Origin: Caballeronia temeraria
Lineage (GTDB): Bacteria > Pseudomonadota > Gammaproteobacteria > Burkholderiales > Burkholderiaceae
Reading direction: 5' to 3'
DNA length: 64,000 nt
NCBI RefSeq assembly: GCF_001544795.2
Contig: NZ_FCOI02000038.1
Coordinates: 1 to 64,000 of the forward strand
The notes beneath the pieces were generated by a model. It worked only from the letters and a program-made list of their open reading frames with translations, ran no database searches and had not been told where the DNA came from. Of the stretch, positions 8,456 through 16,632 are shown in pieces. Both the position numbers and the translations under genes were made by a program. Each line of letters opens with the position of its first letter. Within the stretch, counting starts at the first letter, position 1.

Positions 8456-9703
8456 ATGCAACACACCTCTGCAACACACGGTATGCCTATGTTTCCCCGT
8501 GATGACGGGTCGATGGTTCCATACCAGGTATTCAGCTCTCAAGATGTGTACGAGCGAGAGCAAGAAAAGATCTTTCGCGGACCCTACTGGTCATTTGTCG
8601 CGCTTGAATGCGAAATCCCCGAATTCGGGGATTTCAAAAGCACTTTCGTCGGTGACACTCCAGTCGTAGTAACCCGGACCACCGACGGAATTGCCTGCTG
8701 GGTAAATCGCTGCGCACATCGTGGGGCGCAGTTGTGCAGAGAGAATAAGGGGAATGCAACTTCGCACACGTGCGTTTATCATCAATGGAGTTACAGCCCC
8801 GCTGGAGATCTGCAGGGAGTACCGTTTCGTAGGGGGCAGAAAGGTATGGCAGGCATGTGCGCCGACTTCGTGCCGTCTGAGCACGGGTTGACGAAGCTGC
8901 GCGTCGAATGCTACCGAGGCCTTGTCTTTGCGACGTTCAGCAGCGAAACGCCGCCACTGATCGATTACATCGGCCCCAAAATGCGACCCTACATCGACCG
9001 CATTTTCCATAAACCGATCGTATACCTCGGGTGCACCCGCCAATATTCGAAGTCCAACTGGAAGCTTTACATTGAGAATGTGAAGGACGGTTACCACGCG
9101 AGTTTGCTGCATCTCTTCCACACAACATTCAACATCTTCCGGGTGGGGATGCAGGTTAGGTCCGAAGTCGCGGATAACGGGTTACACAGCATCTTCACGT
9201 CAACAAAGCCGCAAATTAAAGAAGATACCAGCGCGGCTTATGCTGCCGACAAGATTCGCACAATGGATAGCAATTTTTTCCTTGAAGATCCGTCTTTGCT
9301 TGCACAGATCCAGGAGTACGAAGAGGTCACGACGAACAACATCCAGACCATCTTTCCCCAACTCGTGATCCAGCAGATTCACAACACGCTTGTCGCAAGG
9401 CAACTTCTGCCGAAAGGACCTGGTAACTTCGAATTGATCTTTCACTTTTTCGGGTACGAGGACGACACGCCTGAGCTGCGGGAGTTGAGACTGTTACAGG
9501 CGAATCTGGTCGGACCGGCAGGCTATATCTCCATGGAAGACACCGAAGCGACAGAACTAGTTCAGCGCGCCACGGCGCGGGACTCGTATGTAACTTCTTT
9601 CATGGGAATGGCGCGAGATGTGCCACCGGAGGAAAACTCAGCCATAACCGAAAATATGATTCGGAAATTCTGGGTCGGGTATCAAAACCTCATGGGGTTC
9701 TAA
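8456..9703 (+). CDS. Rieske ring-hydroxylating dioxygenase, large subunit (anthranilate/ortho-halobenzoate type)
   Basis: 415 residues. The Rieske [2Fe-2S] site is Cys86-x-His88 (NRCAHRG) and Cys106-x2-His109 (TCVYHQW). The mononuclear iron site follows at Asp211, His214 and His219 (NVKDGYHASLLHLFH). The region IFRGPYWSFVALECEIPEFG and FVGDTPVV closely resembles my memory of AndAc, the large subunit of three-component anthranilate 1,2-dioxygenase, a group that also includes OhbB of ortho-halobenzoate dioxygenases. It would add O2 to an ortho-substituted benzoate and yield catechol. Substrate choice between anthranilate, 2-chlorobenzoate and chloroanthranilate cannot be read from sequence. Small subunit and ferredoxin follow directly. 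Confidence 0.9.
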   Translation: MQHTSATHGMPMFPRDDGSMVPYQVFSSQDVYEREQEKIFRGPYWSFVALECEIPEFGDFKSTFVGDTPVVVTRTTDGIACWVNRCAHRGAQLCRENKGNATSHTCVYHQWSYSPAGDLQGVPFRRGQKGMAGMCADFVPSEHGLTKLRVECYRGLVFATFSSETPPLIDYIGPKMRPYIDRIFHKPIVYLGCTRQYSKSNWKLYIENVKDGYHASLLHLFHTTFNIFRVGMQVRSEVADNGLHSIFTSTKPQIKEDTSAAYAADKIRTMDSNFFLEDPSLLAQIQEYEEVTTNNIQTIFPQLVIQQIHNTLVARQLLPKGPGNFELIFHFFGYEDDTPELRELRLLQANLVGPAGYISMEDTEATELVQRATARDSYVTSFMGMARDVPPEENSAITENMIRKFWVGYQNLMGF

Positions 9704-9707
9704 GAAC

Positions 9708-10184
9708 ATGGACGAAAAGCTGAAGACGTGGCTTGAGATTTACTCGCTTGCGCATCAATACATTAGTTCGCTTGACAACGACCGGCTCGAAGACTGGCCC
9801 AATTTCTTCACTCCGGATTGTCATTATGAAATTATTCCAAGGGAAAATCACGATGCGGGCCTACGAGCGTCCGTCATTTATTGCACTAATCAAAAGATGC
9901 TTCGTGACCGAGTAGTGTCGCTGCGGCATGCAAATATCTACGAAAAGCATACCTATCGTCACGCGATATCCGGATTGGTCATTGGCGATGAAAAGGACGG
10001 GGAGATCACATCAAGTTGTAGCTATATAGTGGTGCTAACGAATCAAGCCGGTGAAAGTGCGGTATATCAGTCCGGCGCATATCACGATACTGTGGTGCGT
10101 CTCAATGGCGCACTAAAATACAGTAAAAAAGTGGCGGTGTACGACACTCTACGCGTCCAGACACTGCTCGCGACGCCGATCTGA
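9708..10184 (+). CDS. Ring-hydroxylating dioxygenase, small subunit
   Basis: 158 residues, four bases after the large-subunit stop. NTF2-like small subunit of the aromatic dioxygenases: an N-terminal helix (LEIYSLAHQYISSLDNDRL), the conserved EDWPNFFTPDCHYEIIPREN, and the C-terminal VAVYDTLRVQTLLATPI typical of the family. It gives structure to the alpha3beta3 hexamer and carries no metal. Closest in type to AndAd and OhbA. Part of one operon with the genes on each side. Confidence 0.9.
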   Translation: MDEKLKTWLEIYSLAHQYISSLDNDRLEDWPNFFTPDCHYEIIPRENHDAGLRASVIYCTNQKMLRDRVVSLRHANIYEKHTYRHAISGLVIGDEKDGEITSSCSYIVVLTNQAGESAVYQSGAYHDTVVRLNGALKYSKKVAVYDTLRVQTLLATPI

Positions 10185-10195
10185 GGAGGCCGATT

Positions 10196-10516
10196 ATGAC
10201 CGAATGGTACCGAGCGGCCGTTTGCGCCGACGTCAGCGAAGATACGCCGCTGGGCGTGACCATAGATGGAGTACCGGTTGCGCTCTTTACGACGAACAAT
10301 GAATATTTTGCGCTGCACGACTTGTGCACTCATGGTGCAGCGAGATTGTCGGAAGGGTTCGTTGAGGGCGGCTGCGTGGAATGCCCTCTCCATCAGGGAT
10401 TGTTTGATCTAAGAACGGGGGCACCGAGGTCAGCACCGATTGTCGATGCGGTGAAGACATATCCCGTCAGAGTAGTTGACGGGGTGATTGAAATTCGCCT
10501 GAGAACCGATCAGTAG
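10196..10516 (+). CDS. Rieske-type ferredoxin of the dioxygenase
   Basis: 106 residues, 11 bases after the small subunit; GAGGAGG precedes the ATG. The [2Fe-2S] ligands are Cys44-x-His46 (DLCTHGAARL) and Cys63-x2-His66 (ECPLHQGLFDLRTG). It passes electrons from a flavin reductase to the oxygenase, like AndAb. In anthranilate dioxygenase operons the reductase gene (andAa) comes next; here no reductase follows, so electrons must come from a reductase encoded elsewhere. Confidence 0.92.
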   Translation: MTEWYRAAVCADVSEDTPLGVTIDGVPVALFTTNNEYFALHDLCTHGAARLSEGFVEGGCVECPLHQGLFDLRTGAPRSAPIVDAVKTYPVRVVDGVIEIRLRTDQ

Positions 10517-11014
10517 TTTGCGGCCGAATCGAGAATGGTGGAGCACATTGTTCATCGCGGTATCATCGGGGTGCGCGCAAACGCGGTCATGAAGCCGAGC
10601 GAGAGCAATGACCGGCACTCGCTGTTCCTGCCGCGCATGGTTGAAGCAGGGCTGCGCCTCGATAAGAGCGAGCCGGACACGCTCGCGCAAGTCATCGCGC
10701 AGTTTGACGCGGCAGTGAAGGGGGCGTAAGTGGAGCAGCTAACGCTTCCCTCGATCCTCGCCGCGTCGCCGGCGCCCTGGCGCTCGCAAGTGAACTTCGA
10801 CGGCATGCGCGGGTGCCGCATGATCGACGCGAACAAATGCCGAAGTGCCGCTGCTCGCGATCGCGCGCATTCTCACCGCCGCCGTGCAGAAAGCGTCGCA
10901 GGCATCAGCTTAGCAACCGCGAGCGCCGAAGCACCCCCCGTAACGCGCGACACCCCGCGACTTACCCTCATGCCCGGCCAATGTGCCGGCATTTTCGTGG
11001 TTGTGGTGATATTG
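10517..11014. other. Region after the dioxygenase operon, unrecognised fragments
   Basis: An open frame at 10535-10729 (plus) contains PRMVEAGLRLDKSEPDTLAQ and has GC-rich third positions. A shorter stretch from 10730 is similar in character. Neither has a clear ribosome site or a family I know. They look like ends of truncated genes, which would fit a deletion or insertion junction just after the ferredoxin. Confidence 0.3.
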
Positions 11015-11392
11015 CTATTGACTCGTCAGAAAATCGCCGCCGGAAATGTCAATTGAGCCGCCGTTCTCAGTCATGCACTTCCCGGAGCTCAGCTTGTTGC
11101 CGCTGATCGTCCCTGAACAAGTGTAGGTCAGCTGATTACTCATCCCAACCATGGTTGCTGACCAGTTGTTTCCATCACAAAGCCAACTGCCGACTTTGCC
11201 TGTTGCTTGAGCGTCTGCCTTGAATATTCGCGCTTGGCCTGTTGCAGAGTTAAGCGTCTGATGCCAGTTGCCCGCAGGATTTCCGACGATCGATATGTGA
11301 GGGCCGTCCAATACGTTTCCCGGACATGCCGCGCCGGCTAATGCCGAATAAGTCAAAGAAGACAGGACAGCTATCAATGACAGTCCACGCAT
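11015..11392 (-). CDS. Exported protein of unknown function
   Basis: 125 residues. A clear signal peptide (residues 1 to about 22, MRGLSLIAVLSSLTYSALAGA) and AAGGGAG before the ATG. The mature part has four cysteines (Cys23, Cys72, Cys92, Cys105), enough for two disulfides, and alternating short strands with many Gly, Ser, Thr and Asn, suggesting a small periplasmic beta protein. I recognise no family. Confidence 0.65.
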   Translation of the reverse strand: MRGLSLIAVLSSLTYSALAGAACPGNVLDGPHISIVGNPAGNWHQTLNSATGQARIFKADAQATGKVGSWLCDGNNWSATMVGMSNQLTYTCSGTISGNKLSSGKCMTENGGSIDISGGDFLTSQ

Positions 11393-11903
11393 GATCGACT
11401 CCCTTCAACTCGTTGACTCAACCAATATAGGCGGCAGTTTACCGAGTGTGTCGTCGTGTTTACGATGCTTGCAATTGGCCTCCTACATGCTTCAGGGCTG
11501 TAGTCCAGCTAGACGCCGAGTTTACGAATTGCACACTCGGCGACCTGCGCACGCTGCTCGCGCCGCTATCGAATACTCGCAAGCAAGCGGTGCTCTGCGC
11601 GCTCGGAACCCACGGCACGCTCGATCACACGGCCATCCTCGGGTGGAAGGAAGCGTTGCGCATGCCCGCGTCTAAGTTCGAAGGACATTCTGCGCGCCCA
11701 GCCGCGGCACCTGCGTCTGGACTACGTGTTCTGGGAATACCACGAGACGGGTCAGGCCGCGCCGCTTGTCGGGCTGGAAGACAGCATCAAGGAAGTGCCG
11801 ACGGGGCGCAGGTTCGCCGAACTGCAAGCGCTCTACGATCGTATGGTGTGGATCGACAGCAGGGTAGAGGCGGAGCACTCCGTGCAGACATGCTCCGGGA
11901 ATT
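11393..11903. other. Decayed coding region, unidentified
   Basis: Two plus-strand stretches look coding but lie in different frames: about 11510-11670 (TLGDLRTLLAPLSNTRKQAV) and about 11715-11870 (LQALYDRMVWIDSRVEAEHS). The frame change near 11670 suggests one broken gene. No family recognised. Confidence 0.3.
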
Positions 11904-12176
11904 TCAGGGGTAGCGCTGGCGCGCGTGAAGCACGTTCACGATCTGGATTCGATCGCGCTTCACGCGGTAGACGATCATGTAGTTCGGCAGCACGACCATT
12001 TCACGCGTGTTCGGCACGCGACCCTGCCGATAAACGAGAGGGTGGTCAGGGAGTGTGGCGGCCGCCGCAAGAATCGCTTCCTGCACAAAGTCTGCGGCGT
12101 CGATGCTGTCTTTGCTGATGAATTCGTGGATCTTGTCGAGTCTGCGCTCAGCACGCGGGCGCCATTCAACGCGCAT
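11904..12176 (-). CDS. RelE/ParE-family toxin
   Basis: 90 residues. It begins MRVEWRPRAERRLDKIHEFI and ends VVLPNYMIVYRVKRDRIQIV plus a short HARQRYP tail; this order (N-terminal strand, two helices, then YxIVYRV near the end) is the ParE/RelE toxin fold. ParE proteins poison gyrase and RelE proteins cut mRNA on ribosomes; the missing catalytic set of RelE makes ParE more likely, but this is not settled. It overlaps the end of the upstream antitoxin gene by 11 bases, the usual antitoxin-first operon. Confidence 0.82.
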   Translation of the reverse strand: MRVEWRPRAERRLDKIHEFISKDSIDAADFVQEAILAAAATLPDHPLVYRQGRVPNTREMVVLPNYMIVYRVKRDRIQIVNVLHARQRYP

Positions 12177-12372
12177 TGCGCGCCTTCCTGCGCTCAGCGG
12201 CCCGGGCGCGAAGCGTCGCGACCACCTCGTCGTGCGGAATGTCTTCGCCTTCCTCGTCGAGCGCGAGTTGCACTTCCTTGCGGAACCACTCGTCGTAGGC
12301 TTCGGCTTCTTCTTTGGTGTCGTGCCCGCTGACGGCGGGCTCAGTCCAGATATTTCCCATGAGTGACCTCAT
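12166..12372 (-). CDS. Antitoxin of the ParE/RelE-type pair
   Basis: 68 residues, highly charged (EEAEAYDEWFRKEVQLALDE, then a basic C-terminus ATLRARAAERRKARNAR). It resembles ParD/StbD-like antitoxins that wrap the toxin with an acidic helix. The ATG at 12372 overlaps the stop of an upstream 71-residue frame (ATGA); a second ATG at 12360 is possible. It should autoregulate the operon with its toxin. Confidence 0.7.
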   Translation of the reverse strand: MRSLMGNIWTEPAVSGHDTKEEAEAYDEWFRKEVQLALDEEGEDIPHDEVVATLRARAAERRKARNAR

Positions 12373-12584
12373 TCAGATGCCTTCATGATAGCGCGGGCAG
12401 CTTGGCGCGTCACTTTCAAACCATGACGCACGTCGCTCATCTTGACGCTCTGTGTCTGAAAGGTGAATCGCCGTGCTTGGTGGGTCGCGTGGTCGAGCGC
12501 CGTTAGTTTTACATAATACCGATTATCGCACGATCGTTCGATAAGAGGGCCGTCGGAAATTAAAGGCGGTTGTCGCAATTCCAC
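12369..12584 (-). CDS. Hypothetical protein upstream of the toxin-antitoxin pair
   Basis: 71 residues, with a four-base overlap (ATGA) with the antitoxin gene. The C-terminal half (VKMSDVRHGLKVTRQAARAI) is basic and helical. No family recognised. The overlap argues for a real cotranscribed gene; the weak start region argues against it. It may be a third component of the TA operon or the 3' end of an older gene. Confidence 0.4.
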   Translation of the reverse strand: MELRQPPLISDGPLIERSCDNRYYVKLTALDHATHQARRFTFQTQSVKMSDVRHGLKVTRQAARAIMKASE

Positions 12585-12726
12585 GAGTCTCGTTGATGGG
12601 AGCGTCGCGGGCCTCCCGGCTGGATAGAGCGAACCGTTCGCGCTCTCCGTCCTCCGCTACGGGATCGACCTCTAGCACTCGATAGCCCGTCTCCGACAGG
12701 TCCGCGTCGCAGACGGGCGTGGAGCA

Positions 12727-12984
12727 TTATTGCTTTATTTTCCCAGTCGCCTTGCCGGTCGCGTCCGTCCCCGAAGCGCCATCCGGCGACATGCCCTTTT
12801 CACGTTGCTGCATCAGTGTCGGGCCGCCCGAGGCGCTTGCCCCGCTGGAAGCGCTGTCGGTCACTTGATTCTTCGTGGCGCCGTTCTGAGGCGTTGGTGA
12901 CGGAGCCTTTTGCGTGGTCTGCGCGGGCACGTTCGTGCTTGCCGCTACAAGGAGGACGCTTAACAGAGCTGAGATGCGATTCAT
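12727..12984 (-). CDS. Small exported protein, Ser/Thr/Gly-rich
   Basis: 85 residues: a signal peptide (residues 1 to about 21, ending VPAQ) and a low-complexity polar tail (SASSGASASGGPTLMQQREK). GGGAG lies 8 bases before the ATG. Such short exported proteins are common beside stress genes in Paraburkholderia, but I know no function. It resembles in style the exported protein at 14064-14399. Confidence 0.6.
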   Translation of the reverse strand: MNRISALLSVLLVAASTNVPAQTTQKAPSPTPQNGATKNQVTDSASSGASASGGPTLMQQREKGMSPDGASGTDATGKATGKIKQ

Positions 12985-13033
12985 GTTTTTCTCCCGAGCC
13001 TTACACGGCTTCCCTCATTCTTGAACTAGTCGA

Positions 13034-13249
13034 TTACGGTGCATCGGAGCCGCGGTCACGATCCACCGCCTCATTGGCTGCGTCTTTTGCATCCTCTTCG
13101 GCGTTGCCGACTTGTTTTCTTGCCTCGCCAGCAATTTGCTGTGCGTCGCCCTTCGCTTCTTGTGCGGGATCGTCTGTTACTTTGCCGACGCCCTCGTTAA
13201 TTTTTCCCTTCACCTTTTCGCCGACCCCTTTGACTTGGTCCTCATTCAT
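13034..13249 (-). CDS. CsbD-family stress protein
   Basis: 71 residues from the ATG at 13249, which has AGGAG before it. The sequence is a classic CsbD domain: MNEDQVKGVGEKVKGKINEG, then EAKGDAQQIAGEARKQVGNA, amphipathic and rich in Lys, Glu, Ala and Gly. CsbD proteins are abundant under general stress in many bacteria; their mechanism is unknown. It lies among other probable stress-response genes. Confidence 0.9.
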   Translation of the reverse strand: MNEDQVKGVGEKVKGKINEGVGKVTDDPAQEAKGDAQQIAGEARKQVGNAEEDAKDAANEAVDRDRGSDAP

Positions 13250-13341
13250 TGCGGTTCTCCTGAATTCCTGCCGATCGCAGGCTTGACTACACTCGCAAGG
13301 AGAGTGCCGACTCCGGTGATGTCTGAGGGAGATAATTAACC

Positions 13342-13536
13342 GTGTCCGATGCTCCGGAAATCCGGGTTGAACGTCAGCCAGGCGGCTGGATCTGGATCGC
13401 ACTGGCGGTCGATCCCGACGGCGGGCCATCGCTCGTGCTTCTTCATTCTAAGGAAGCATTCGCGAACGAAGAAGCCGCCCGCTGCGACGCCGAAAAGCTC
13501 CTCAGGAAGCTAGGTTCTTCGAAAACCACCAAGTGA
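13342..13536 (+). CDS. Hypothetical protein
   Basis: 64 residues from a GTG; GAGGGAG precedes it. The middle reads PGGWIWIALAVDPDGGPSLV, followed by a helix EEAARCDAEKLLRKLG. Small cytoplasmic protein with no family recognised. Divergent from the CsbD gene by 92 bases. Confidence 0.5.
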   Translation: MSDAPEIRVERQPGGWIWIALAVDPDGGPSLVLLHSKEAFANEEAARCDAEKLLRKLGSSKTTK

Positions 13537-13587
13537 ACCTGCGGCATAGCCGTTGCTGTTTTCTCGGAAAGTTCCCTCTTTTCGAAC

Positions 13588-14034
13588 ATGCAGCCCAGCT
13601 CTTCGCGTCCTTCCGGTATGTGGAGCGTCCGATCGTTCCCGGGCGTTACTCCGCCCGTCGCTGTCTTGATTGTCGATGACGATCGCGCCGGGGCGGAGGC
13701 GCTTGCGGCTGTGCTGGCGCTTGAGGGGTTCCGAACTACGGTCGTCGAAGGAGGACGGCAAGCATTGAGGACGCCGCCAACATTAAGACCTCACATTGTT
13801 GTCCTGGACATTGAAATGCCAGTCTGTGATGGATTCGCGGTGGCTACGGCCATCCGTGAATCGACCTACCTCGCGGCAGTTCCTATCATCGCCTATAGCT
13901 CGCTCGACGAAGCTGAGGTTGTCGAACGCGGCAGAGAAGCGCAGATCGACGCGTTCTGCCGAAAAGGCAACACGCTGCATTGCCTGTTCGAACTCATCGA
14001 GTTTATGGCGCCGGTCGGGCCCGCCGGCACCTAA
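13588..14034 (+). CDS. Single-domain response regulator (receiver)
   Basis: 148 residues with one receiver domain after a 22-residue N-terminal extension. Acidic pocket Asp30-Asp32 (VLIVDDDRAG), phosphoacceptor Asp74 (VVLDIEMPVCDG). The usual Lys-Pro near the end is replaced by CRKGNTLH. No output domain, so it probably acts by protein contact. The start is uncertain: no good ribosome site, and the frame may begin at Met11. Confidence 0.8.
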   Translation: MQPSSSRPSGMWSVRSFPGVTPPVAVLIVDDDRAGAEALAAVLALEGFRTTVVEGGRQALRTPPTLRPHIVVLDIEMPVCDGFAVATAIRESTYLAAVPIIAYSSLDEAEVVERGREAQIDAFCRKGNTLHCLFELIEFMAPVGPAGT

Positions 14035-14063
14035 ACGTCGCCTTGTGTCGCGGGTCACGCGTT

Positions 14064-14399
14064 CTAGTCGGAGGCGGACTTGCTTTTCCGGGCAGACGCG
14101 TTGTGATTGGCACCACTCGACGGTGTGGCAGGCGTGACGGGCTGTCTACCGCCCGAAGATTCTTGCGTTGGAGAACGGGCCCTATCCGCCGTGTTCCCGG
14201 TATTGCCTCCCGGCGTGGACGGCTGCATGCCGCCGGCGGATCCTTGTCCACTCACCCGACCGTCTCCCTGCCCCGAGGCTGCAGATTCTTTCGAGCTCGA
14301 TGCGGAGGGCCCTTGCCCTTCCGTTCCAGCCGCGTGCGCAACGCCGATTACAACGACAGTGACCGCGCACAGGCAGGCATTTCCTAGAATCAGTTTCAT
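14064..14399 (-). CDS. Exported low-complexity protein
   Basis: 111 residues from the ATG at 14399. Signal peptide of about 23 residues (ACLCAVTVVVIGVAHAAG), then a Gly/Ser/Pro/Asn-rich disordered tail ending in basic ARKSKSASD. No domain. Similar in design to the protein at 12727-12984. Confidence 0.55.
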   Translation of the reverse strand: MKLILGNACLCAVTVVVIGVAHAAGTEGQGPSASSSKESAASGQGDGRVSGQGSAGGMQPSTPGGNTGNTADRARSPTQESSGGRQPVTPATPSSGANHNASARKSKSASD

Positions 14400-14485
14400 A
14401 CGGCCTCCGAAAGCAGTTCTGACAGCCGGCCTTCTGCCTGATACAAGACAGCGAGTCGCTCCTGCGGACGTCCCCATGTATTCGG

Positions 14486-14794
14486 TCAGAGTTCTGGTGA
14501 ATGGAGGTCCGCTTCGACGATTTCCATACCGCGACGCGACGCGGCGTCTCTCGCCGCCTCCTTGGTCTCGAAAGGACCGATTTCCTCGGCGCCGTCAAAA
14601 GGAAAGAGCAGTCGTCCGTCCGTCACACGTACGACCTTCAATGTACCCATGAAGCGCCCTGTGGTGCCCGGACGATACGACGCGTACACGCGGTAGTCTT
14701 CCGCCGAACGACCAGCAGTCGGCTCGGGGCGCTTCGTTGGAAAGAAGACCAGCTTGGGCCGGCGCAGGCTATTGTTGTCCATGGCGAAAGGCAC
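14486..14794 (-). CDS. Conserved-looking hypothetical protein
   Basis: 102 residues (or 98 from Met5 at 14782). The middle has alternating strands (RVYASYRPGTTGRFMGTLKV, DGRLLFPFDGAEEIGPFETK) and a C-terminal helix EAARDAASRRGMEIVEADL. The pattern of a small beta domain with a query-like EIGPFETKEAA is often seen in unnamed Burkholderia proteins; I cannot give a function. Confidence 0.55.
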   Translation of the reverse strand: MPFAMDNNSLRRPKLVFFPTKRPEPTAGRSAEDYRVYASYRPGTTGRFMGTLKVVRVTDGRLLFPFDGAEEIGPFETKEAARDAASRRGMEIVEADLHSPEL

Positions 14795-14972
14795 GACTCG
14801 GGCACGTTGAGCCCTTTAGTGCGTGACTACGTGACGCAAAATCTGCTCCATGTCCAATGCCGCGCGAACCGCAGAGCGCACACCCGTCACCGCCGCCCAC
14901 CATTCGCTTGGCTGCCGAGCGCGATCGGATCGGTCATTGGTGCAATATTGGACCGATACCGTGCCCGCCATC

Positions 14973-15428
14973 ATGAAATCGCTTCTCTTCATCGAAGACA
15001 ATCCGTACGACCTCGACCTCGCGCAGATAGCTCTCGGGCCGTACTGTGAACCGTGCGCAATGGCCATCGCCCGCGACGGCGAAGAGGCGCTTGCGTATCT
15101 GCGGCGCGAGGGTGCCTGGAAACACCGCCTCAACGACGACCCGGCGCTCGATTTATTGGACCTCAAGCTGCCAAAGATCGATGGTCTTGCTGTTCTGCAG
15201 GAAATCCGCAGAACGCCGGGCATCTCACTACCCGTTGTTGCGTTGACTTCTTCACGTGAACCGCGCGACCTGCGCCGCTGCTACGAACAAGGCGTTAACG
15301 CATACCTGGTTAAGCCTACGGATGTCAGCGAATCGAAAATGCTGGCGCTCGTTGCTCCTTTGCTGGTTGCGGTTGAACACGTTCACTGGCGCGGATTGGC
15401 GGACTTCGCTCGTAGGGTCGCCGAATGA
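14973..15428 (+). CDS. Single-domain response regulator, Rcp1-like
   Basis: 151 residues from the ATG at 14973. Receiver domain with Glu8/Asp9 (LLFIEDNPYDLDL), phosphoacceptor Asp63 (LLDLKLPKIDGL), the conserved Thr/Ser (VVALTSS) and Lys-Pro (AYLVKPTDV). The long insert ARDGEEALAYLRREGAWKHR is typical of the Rcp1/CheY-like group that partners phytochrome or hybrid kinases. No kinase adjoins; the hybrid kinase at 32520 is a possible partner only by inference. Confidence 0.88.
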   Translation: MKSLLFIEDNPYDLDLAQIALGPYCEPCAMAIARDGEEALAYLRREGAWKHRLNDDPALDLLDLKLPKIDGLAVLQEIRRTPGISLPVVALTSSREPRDLRRCYEQGVNAYLVKPTDVSESKMLALVAPLLVAVEHVHWRGLADFARRVAE

Positions 15429-15739
15429 TTGGAATCACAGCGGCAAGCGGTCGACTGACAGAGGCGCATAGGATGCCTTGAGTTTTGGTGGCGCAGAACC
15501 GACACGACCGCAGCACCAACACGGCGCGCCTCCCACGAAAACACGCCGCGCGGTACGTATTGCAAGCCACAAACGAGCTTCTGACATGCTCTTATGCACC
15601 CCTAGGGCTGCAAGCGCGAGCACCCCGCCGATACGCGGGAACGGGACCACCGTCTCGAGCACGGACCCGCTCCTCGCGTGTCGGGCAACTATGCTGCGTC
15701 CTGCTGAGCATAAGAAGCTAGACGCGTGCGCTGCATGGC
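15429..15739. other. Intergenic region, nothing recognised
   Basis: Short frames on both strands are Arg/Ser/Cys-rich shadows without family character. No clear terminator or promoter found. Confidence 0.4.
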
Positions 15740-15991
15740 TCAACGATGCGCCAACCGAGGTCCGCGCGCCGAGACAAACGCGCGAAACAGCATGTAGAGT
15801 CCGGCAAGTCCCACAAGCACATACACGATGCGCGAGGCGGCCGAGCCCGTGCCGAGTATGGCCGCTACGAGATCGAATTGTGCGAGACCAACGAGGCCCC
15901 AGTTCAACGCGCCGATGATGACGAGCGCGCCCGCGATCCAGTCGACAGGATTACGGTGAACGACACTTCCTTCCGATGTAACCGTTGGCAT
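15740..15991 (-). CDS. DUF378 inner-membrane protein
   Basis: 83 residues from the ATG at 15991. DUF378 signature: NPVDWIAGALVIIGALNWGL then a second membrane helix IVYVLVGLAGLYMLFRAF. Two membrane spans, N- and C-termini probably cytoplasmic. Function unknown; common in bacteria as a small stand-alone protein. Confidence 0.88.
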   Translation of the reverse strand: MPTVTSEGSVVHRNPVDWIAGALVIIGALNWGLVGLAQFDLVAAILGTGSAASRIVYVLVGLAGLYMLFRAFVSARGPRLAHR

Positions 15992-16632
15992 ATTGACTCC
16001 TTTGTTGAACGACGCGTGTCTTCCTGCGGCGCGTGAGCGCAGCAAGCCGTTTCCGAAAAGTTGGGTTGTCTCGCAGCGACTGAGAGGAGCGTCAGAACGT
16101 CACTTACAGTCGGTCGATGCTACGAGCCTCAGCGCGAGAGTGCGCTGGCTTGACGCGGCGGGCCCCGCCACGAGGGTCGTTACGTGCATTCATCGGGACT
16201 GCAGTGTGTGAATGCGATTGCTTCCAAAGTTGTTTAGCAACGGCCGTGCCGATGCGCCGGCGCAACTGCTCGCGCCTGCCCGAAGGCACCGTTTCACAAT
16301 CGCTGACCGAGCTTATCGAGCTAAGCCGGCTCGGCGTGCCCACGTAGGCTGGAAGTCGGGCAGCGCCTCGCCGCGCTACTCCATCCGGAATTCTTCCCCG
16401 CGCGCACCGCAGCGGCCGCGCAGTTCAGAAGAAGTTCGCTCCACATCGCGTGCGGTAAGAGACGCGCCGCTTCGTCCACCTCGGGGCGACAGCATGACAT
16501 CGATTACCGCGGACCGATTTAAGGCGATCGTCGACGTTCCCGTTCCGGTCGGGCGCGACCCAATCACCCGAACAGGCGCGTAATCGTCACTGCCAGCCAA
16601 GCGCAACGTGGCCATCGTTCTGTGGACTGAAC
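15992..16632. other. Intergenic region, nothing recognised
   Basis: Frames here (such as minus 16104-16343 and 16376-16636) are Arg/Ser/Thr-rich and lack ribosome sites or family motifs. It may hold decayed sequence. Confidence 0.4.

Noticed and set aside
10535..10729. Remnant of the dioxygenase reductase
   Set aside because: The translation lacks FAD/NAD-binding motifs (no GxGxxG) and does not resemble a ferredoxin reductase.
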